The notes under the pieces were generated by a model. The model had not been told where the DNA came from and did not search any database. It worked only from the letters and a program-made list of their open reading frames with translations. Made by a program: the position numbers and the translations under genes. Source: Cytidiella melzeri (taxonomy: Eukaryota; Basidiomycota; Agaricomycetes; Polyporales; Irpicaceae). From it: a stretch of DNA of 64,000 nt. Shown piece after piece: positions 57,310 through 64,000 of the stretch. The stretch spans positions 62,001 to 126,000 of the forward strand of contig JABYQR010000069.1 in NCBI GenBank assembly GCA_022592445.1. Reading direction: 5' to 3'. Each line of letters begins with the position of its first letter. The stretch's first letter is position 1.

Positions 57310-58190
57310 CGAATAGCACTATAATAAAACCAAGACATGCTAGAAAGCGAGGTTTGCCAGTACCAGAAACTGCAGAGCGTATATATCACCAGCCGACAGG
57401 ATGATCTCTTTGCTCGCTGCCACGGTGAGCCGTGTCGAGTTAACCGGTCGCGGTGTCAGAGTCACCTTTACCGCGAAGCAGGATCTTCGCGGCCTCCAAT
57501 ATTACTCATACGTCAGTAAAATGACACAACCAGTACTACTGACGAGATACTGACCTGAACACCTGTCAAAATGAGGAAGCTCTTTTGCGACTCGGACCGA
57601 CGGTAGTACTGCGTGGCATATAATCTGACTCCTCGCGCACGATCCAGAGATCACCTCGAGCTTAGGACGCCTGCTGCAATACCGCTGTCATGAAAGCAGA
57701 AGTCCATTCGACCGCATTCGAGTCACAGTCATGAAGATCAATACTTCGCGACATAATCAGCATTCGAGTTGGTCAGTATGACGGGGTGTTTCCAAGATTG
57801 TAAGAGGACTGCTCGCATCCGAATCTCCGAGTCAGTAAAACCTCGCGCACCTTGTACAGCTCCACCAGCCTGGAACGGTCCTTCGAACACAACAAAACGA
57901 GGATCAAAGTAGACAGACGTTGGTTGGCATCGATACCAAGGAAGGCGTTCGTCTGATTCCTTTGCGTGGTAGTGTTCCTATCGAATAATGGCAGGAAGCC
58001 ATCGGAGGACCAGTCAAATGCAGACCAGGCGTCGGACCTGTTTGCTTTTACTGTAAGCTTGGTATACGAACTGAGCAAGCTGTCGGTTCGCTGACACCGC
58101 GTTTGCCAGAAATGAGCTATTCGCTTGGCGTCGCGCCAACCCAGCGCCCCGACAGCACTTGGCGCATCCGCAACGATAGACCTCCCACAC
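57310..58190 (-). pseudogene. Decayed partial duplicate of the cluster GMC oxidoreductase
   Basis: Pieces align in order with the gene at 50591-53458: 57380-57470 with 52150-52240 (exon 7), 57585-57680 with 52357-52455 (exon 6), 57780-58050 with 52590-52850 (exons 4-5; shared TTTTQRNQTN-like and RRFGCEQSSYN phrases). Beyond exon 4, the upstream flank of the true gene (53560-53695) is found at 58050-58190. Exons 1-3 are therefore missing and the flank is joined to exon 4. Frames are broken and the C-terminal half is absent, so it cannot encode an enzyme. Confidence 0.8.
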
Positions 58191-59041
58191 GGGCCCGGGA
58201 AACATACGGGCGTTTCAGCTTCAGAAGCCGCAGTAGTCCTACCAAGCCGCCTTTCAAGCTGTGCTGCAGCGCGCTGATGGGAATGGAAGAAATGATGGAA
58301 GTCAGCAGCGCCCCGCTGTCCATGTCGTCAGAACGAGCCATCAGCTCCTCAAGCTCCCGACGCTGGCTGCTGTTGCCCTTGAAGAAATGATCAAAGATGC
58401 CACCGACGATAGGTGCACCGACGGAGAAGATAGTACCGAGGGTGCTGAGCGAGATCGCGTCGCTCGTATCGATGTCGGTAGTCTGGCGAGCAAAGATATC
58501 TTCGTCGTACTCGCGCCTCTGGCTGCTATATCCCTTGAAGTGATCGAAAATGCCACCGATAACAGGTGCGCCGAGGAAAATATGGTGCCGAGTGTACCAA
58601 GCTTGATAGCATCGCTCTGGCTCATGTCGGTGGTTTGGCGAGCAAATATCTCCTCGTGACCGCGGCGCTGGCTACTATTGCCCTTGAAGAAGTGGTCGAA
58701 GATGCCACTGACAATAGGAGCACCGACAGAGAAGATTGTGCCGAGGGTCTTCAGTGAAATAGCCTCGCTGGAGTCGACGTCTGTGGCCTGGCGAGCTAGG
58801 ATCTCTTCATACTCGCGGCGCTGGCTGCTATTGCCTTTGAAGAAGTGGTCGAAGATGCCACCGACGACAGGAGCACCGACGGAGAAGATGGTGCCGAGGG
58901 TTTTGAGCGAGATGGCATCACTGTCTGCGTCAGTGGACGTATCCTGACGGCGAGCGTATGGGAAGTGGAAAGGGGAGCAGCGAAAGCAGGGGTCGCAGCG
59001 GCAGAGACAGCGAGGATAATGACAGCAGAGGAAGAGCGCAT
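58117..59041 (-). pseudogene. Secreted repeat protein with four ~47-aa repeats and two frame breaks
   Basis: Starts with a signal peptide (SSAVIILAVSAAATPAFA). Then come four repeats of about 47-50 residues, each with AISLKTLGTIFSVGAP, (V/I)GGIFDHFFKG, a dibasic (S)SQRR and an acidic linker ending ARQ(A/T)TD. Repeats lie at about 58950-58800, 58800-58640, 58640-58480 and 58480-58330. A frame break separates signal peptide and repeat 1 (near 58950) and another sits in repeat 3 (near 58573), where a base is missing relative to the other repeats. The last residues run into the duplicated GMC flank. Either a recent pseudogene or a gene with two sequence errors. Function unknown. Confidence 0.65.
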
Positions 59042-60359
59042 CTTGACTAGAAGATGAAGATGGTGCGAAGGGTTGTCGTAAGGAAGGTGATGTAGAGTAC
59101 GGTGTCGTGAAATGCGAATAAATCAAGCTAGATGAGAGTGTTAGCACTGTGTGGCTTCTCGCGGAGGAGTTCGCTGCTCTACTCACCAACCGGTGCTGAT
59201 TTGAGTGCGAAGCTAAGAACGAATTGAGGAACTCTCAGAGCTGAGGTTTTTCGGTGGACAACGCATGCTTCTTATACTGTGCAGCCACACCGTTTTTGAA
59301 TGACTTGCAGTTGAGAGTCATGACATCTCGTCACGGCAGACGGTGGCGAACACAAGGTGAAATGGATTCCTCGCTCGCGAATAGTAGGTTGCTCAGATCC
59401 GTTCAAGCGCCTTCGAGGGATAGGACGAACTGCATCTCTTTCGCCACGCATTCTGCATGGTAGCTCCCATAGTGTCTGGTAGAGAGATCATGTTGCACCG
59501 CTTGTGAGTAGCTAGTAGCCTTGATCGAAGTAGCAGATCTCGAAGACCCGTACCTGTTTAACCGGCTCGCAGAGACTGATAGCTCAGAGGTGTTTGCGTC
59601 GTAAAAACGGCTGTGTAACAGTGCATGCGTATACTGTGACTGTGAGATTTAAAGGACGCCAAAGACTCAAAGCGTAAGATCCAAGTGGCCGGCCAGTTGC
59701 CGGCATCATCGGACCTCTACCGAATGCCCATCGCCGTCTCCCTCGGCGCTCTCTGCGCGTCGCTCGACCGCGACCAGCAACTTTTGACACTCCTTCGTCG
59801 GCCTCGTCGTGCTCCTGCAATACGATAACCTTACGCTCTCTACCGCCCTCAGTGCTGGCTCAGGACCACTCCGCCATGACCTGTCCCTAAATCTACACCG
59901 GTTTATGCGATCACTACTGCGGTGCGTTGTTTATTGCCAGCCCACATAAACCAGATCGTTGCAGGCGTGTTGTCGAGAGTAATACGTCAGGCCCAATATG
60001 CCATTACAACGATTATTTCCTTCGTAAGGTCATCGGTTTCGGTTCAGCCAGCGTCGACTGGGCTGTATCAGTGCAGGTCAAGCCCGCTTCCACCTTCACC
60101 AATTATGGGCACTTGCACAAAGATCCATGCATGGTGTCCCCCTCAGTGATCTTTCATTGTGAAGTTCGGCTTTGGCGATCACACACTCACAGGTGACATT
60201 ATCTGATTTCTGGAGTCGACGTCTTTTGGCAGTAAACACATTGTTGTTGCTGTGCACTTGGCAGTTAGGGTCATGTCCTTTCATATAAAGCTGGTACGGG
60301 GATATGAGGACCTTTCACACTCTTGCACTCACTCTTTCATCCTACACTCAGCTTCGCAA
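59042..60359. other. Intergenic region
   Basis: 1.3 kb. Contains the promoter of the repeat protein (minus) and of the vWA gene (plus; TCATATAAAG at 60281-60290, about 70 bp before the ATG). No other gene supported. Confidence 0.55.
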
Positions 60360-61599
60360 ATGCGCTCCTCCCTCAATACCTTCTATCGCAGCCGTGGATC
60401 TACCCCAGGGGCTGTCGCTTCAACGTCTGCCGACGCATCTACGGATCACCCTCCTTACGAAAAACGTAGCTCTAGCACTTCCGACGATGGCTCGTTTCCC
60501 GCTGAAAAGGGCGAAGGAAAGGGCTCTCCAGTAGTGAACAGCACGAGTGATCTAAATATAGAGCAGTCTCACGGGATCGCTGGACCTAGTACTTGGGCTG
60601 CAGCGTCTCAGCCAGATCAGGCCACGCTCAGCCGCTCCGAAGATCCCCTGAATTCTCTTCGAAACTACAACACAGTCATCCTTCTCGATGACTCTGGGTC
60701 AATGTGGACAAAAGCACAGGGCATACTCTCTCGCAGAACACGTTGGAAAGTGGTGAGTGCACGACGATATATTGTCAATCAAGTACTCGGAACTCAACTA
60801 TCGAGCCTGTCGCAGGCGACACAAGCTGTTGGCCAGTTGGCGCAGAAGGCCATGGAGTATGATTCCAACGGAATAGATCTTTTGTTCATCAACGACTGTC
60901 ACAAGTTCAGCGAGGCTTATAACCTCACGGTCAGTGACTTTCTTGTCGTGCAAATTGAGGATTGTCACTCATGAGGATCCTAGCGCGAGGCAGAAGTAGA
61001 CAAAGTTTGCAAGTCCATTAGGAACAGCCATCTCGCGACGCCCACGGGCAAACGAGTGGAAGACTTGCTGCAAAAATACCAGTTTAACCTGGAGAAGGGC
61101 TTCGACAAGAAGTTGAACCTCCTGATTATCACGGCCGGCGCAGCTAGTACGTTCCGCGTTTTTCTCTTTTCTTCACAGCGCGCGTGAATCATGGAAGCTC
61201 ATCTTGTCTTCGCGTGTAGCTGACAAAGTCGCTCTGAAAATTGCTATACAGAGGCACGCCCAGTACCTAGATCAGAACGGCTACCCCCTTGACCAGGTAA
61301 GAATACGAGTCCAGATCCCCACATCAAACAGCATGCTCAGTTCTTTCGCGTTCACACAGTCAGGAATTCAGTTCATCCAGGTCGGAAACGACAAGGAGGC
61401 GACGGCGTTCTTGCAAGAGCTGGACAACGACTTGAGAGCGCCGTGGACTGAGAGCGGGAACAGACCCCCACGGGATATTGTCGACACCGTTCCTTACTCT
61501 GGGGGCGAGATGGACGGCGCGACGTTGATCAAGATTCTTCTGGGGGCTATAAATAGGAAAACCAATGTCCCTATCAGGAGGCGGGACCTACTCGTCTAG
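60360..61599 (+). CDS. von Willebrand factor A domain protein, 328 aa
   Basis: Exons 60360-60752, 60816-60929, 60984-61146, 61220-61296 and 61360-61599 join to 328 residues. After a low-complexity N-terminus of about 100 residues comes VILLDDSGSMW, the metal-ion-dependent adhesion motif DxSxS. MEYDSNGIDLLFIN, LATPTGKRVEDLL and LNLLIITAGAA follow in vWA order, and GIQFIQVGNDKEATAFLQELD near the end. Proteins of this kind are common in mushrooms and bind protein partners through Mg2+; the partner is unknown. The usual D in ITDG is replaced here (IITAGAA). No signal peptide, so cytosolic. Confidence 0.88.
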
Positions 61600-61666
61600 G
61601 GCAGATCTAAACAGTCAGGCACGTAGAAATTCCAAAGGGGAATAATAATGGTCATACAATGACAGC

Positions 61667-64000
61667 TTAAGGGAATCCAGGCGGAAGAGTGTCACTCCGA
61701 GCACTTACAGAGGACGAGCTGTCCTCATCAATTACCTCAACCTGAAGTACGTGAACGGAATTCCTCGGAGACGCTGTCCTGTCCTCTGGAGCGTGTTGGG
61801 AGGAACGCGCGCTCTCGAGGACGTCTTGCTCCTCAGAGATGTAATACACCATGTCCTGGACGTCGTAAAGCCACGTGTTGACACTGCCACCTGTGGAGGA
61901 CGACTCATCCTCCTTAGCCTTCTCTTCAATTATCGCAAGTCGGCGAGCGCGATGACTAAACGTGGTGTCCTCATCAGATGCTAAGAACGACATCAACCCT
62001 TTGATGAGAGTGTCCGGGAAGAGACTCGCGCTTTCGGCGAAGGTTTGCACCCAAGAGCGGTAAGCTGGCGTGTCTTCGCCGTCCGGAGGCTGCGAGATAT
62101 CGAGAGAGTCAATGAGCTTGAGACAGTCCTTGGCTATATCTGACTGGCATCCAATATGCCTCCTCGCCACTGGAAGCGCTTGACAAACAGCCCCCCATAT
62201 GTTCCACAACAGGTCTCTGTGGTCGTCGATTGGCGAACCATGCTCTCGCATTGCGCACAGCGACCGGAGGAGAACATGGCAGGACTTCAGTGGGTCTAGC
62301 CACTGGCCTTCGTATAACGAGTCACTGCGATGCTCGGGTCCTGACCGCTGTTTCCACTGGGCTTCGAGCACCTCACGGAGATTTTTTAGAATCGTGGGGA
62401 GCTCTAGATATTGGCACCTCTCAGTCAATGACCAGCATTCTGACCACAGTACTACGCACCAGAGCTAGGGGACGCAGCTAGTATCACATCAATGAACATG
62501 CTCTGCGCTCCTTCCTTCAGATTGCTCGACTCGGGGTCTACTTTGAGTCCCAATGCATATTTACTAGTTCCTGCAAAACATGTTTTTGTGGACAGCAGGT
62601 ACTTGAACAGGTTGAGGACTCCGTCGCGGCGGCTAATCCTGAACCATAGTTCCATAATGAGGGTTAATTTGTCGAGTGTGTATGAACTCCATTTCGGTTC
62701 AGAAAGCTCTTTCCCCACCAAGCTGACAAGAGTATCGACCAACAGATGCAAACAATCATGAGGTACTTTTGCCGTATTTTTGAGTGTATCGAGAACTGCT
62801 TCATAGGTTATAGCACTCTCTGGAGAAAAGTACTGCTGCACGAGGTGATACAGAACCAGCAACGCATCTGTGCCGTCCATAAGGACGAGCGTTCCTTGTA
62901 GTGTCTCGAGGATGTGAGGAACTGCATTCGTGTCTGAGGCGCGGATCTTGATAATGTTGAAGAAAGTCGTACGGCGAAACTGGTTAGTGAGGAGGGATGA
63001 CAAGAGCAAGTTGGCTTCCGTGAGGATAGGTGCGTTCGTCTTGGCAAATAGTAGAGACAAACAATCCTGCATCCAATCATGCCAGTCGACGCGATCGCTC
63101 GCGAGGAGTTGTCGCTTTATCTCATTACGAAGGATCTTGACGATTGAAAACATGATAGTCGAGGCTGTTTGCTTGGGTAGACGCAACAGGTCGAGAAATC
63201 CGGACGAAGGAATCACGATGTGGTCTTGCAGGCGATGGCCGATAACGGTCAGAGCAAATCTGACGTACTCAGTGCCCGGAACTCGAGAATGCTGGAGAGT
63301 ATCCATCATCGGACGTATGAGATCATCGTCTGACTGAATAGAGTCCACTGTGATCAGGATACTGAGGTCGTGTCTGTCGGTCTTCGCGGCATATTCCTCG
63401 TCGTAGGCTAGGTCTTCGTAAGACCACTTGCCGGGAGCTAGAGGTTGAGGGCGCGGTCCAGGACTATGGAAAGCTTCTCTAGTATTCGGTAGTCGCAGTC
63501 CCAGCTCCAAGCGACTGTAGACAGTCCTAAGTCACTGCACGAGCGATAGATGCTGCTTCCACATTGCCTTGGTAACAGATTTGAGCAGAGTAGTCTTGTA
63601 TGGGCAGCGAGGCGAGAAGGCAGGGGCGAAAGCAGCAGAAATGAATAAAAATCCCCATCCGGCTACGAGTGGCAGAGTCGTATGGCCAACTGAGCTGTGT
63701 ATGTCAGCCGTGAAGAAGCAAAGTCCGATGAAAAACAAGGCGAGAGATAGCTGCAGTAACAAGGGCAGCATAGCGGCTATCTCAAACACCTTCCATTTTT
63801 CAAGGCCTGGATTGCGGTAATGGCGTGCACGGAGTCGTGCCTGTGGCGAAGTGTAGTCTCCTGCAAGATACTCGCGGAGCCACTGCTTGACTAAGATGCC
63901 GAACGATGCGCTGATGAGAGCGAGTGTCAGGCTCGCGAACCAAAGGACGTTGACTCGAATGGCGTTCACGGATGGCTGGAAGGCAATTCGAGGCTGAGGA
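61667..64000 (-). CDS. DUF6535-like multi-pass membrane protein (5' end outside window)
   Basis: N-terminal part has membrane segments (VLWFASLTLALISASFGILV, AMLPLLLQLSLALFFIGLCFF and LPLVAGWGFLFISAAFAPAF) with QWLREYL between the first two, typical of the DUF6535 family widespread in Agaricomycetes. A long soluble helical part of about 600 residues follows (to 61667, ending SDTLPPGFP). An intron 62459-62404 joins ASPSS to ELPTILKNL. A TGA in the same frame (63534-63532) separates the membrane part from the rest; either a weak intron (about 63583-63512, GT..AG) removes it or the gene is interrupted. The start lies beyond the window edge. Function unknown. Confidence 0.7.

Overview
The window looks like nuclear DNA of a mushroom-forming basidiomycete (Agaricomycetes). 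The genes are split by many introns of about 50-75 nt, several exons are only 7-16 nt long, and there is a sesquiterpene synthase of the fungal type, a DUF6535-like protein and small secreted proteins. None of these calls was checked against a database; they rest on motifs and exon joins read from the sequence.

Layout. 1-2322: the 3' end of a secreted S10 serine carboxypeptidase with a possible GPI signal, then a small secreted protein (SSP-1). 2323-32114 is a 30-kb transposon nest. It holds AT-rich repeats with a tRNA-like SINE head and a 61-bp minisatellite, a large interrupted inverted repeat (4869-12437) with roughly 140-bp tandem repeats, two 1.85-kb TG..CA elements that each carry the same 175-codon Cys-rich ORF, LTR-retroelement remnants with 0.77-kb LTRs in inverted order, a 725-bp solo LTR, a dead Ty3/gypsy element, a Ty1/copia element (copia-1, 20403-25900) inserted into that gypsy, a broken SSP paralogue, and a second copia (copia-2, 26979-32114). 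Target-site duplications could be read for five of the insertions.

32195-34187 encodes a mitochondrial-type FtsJ/Mrm2 rRNA 2'-O-methyltransferase. 34804-53458 then carries six enzyme genes that look like a sesquiterpenoid biosynthetic cluster: a short-chain dehydrogenase (-), a P450 (+), a sesquiterpene synthase (-), a second P450 (+), a secreted berberine-bridge-type FAD oxidase (+) and a secreted GMC oxidoreductase (-). SDR/P450-1 and synthase/P450-2 are divergent pairs. The synthase would cyclise farnesyl diphosphate, and the P450s and SDR would oxidise the product inside the cell. The two flavoenzymes carry signal peptides and would act in the secretory pathway or outside the cell. The product cannot be read from the sequence.

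Beyond the cluster are a third SSP-family gene (55692-56156), a decayed partial copy of the cluster GMC gene (57310-58190), a secreted protein of about 47-residue repeats with dibasic sites and two frame breaks (58117-59041), a vWA-domain protein (60360-61599), and a DUF6535-like membrane protein that runs off the right edge.
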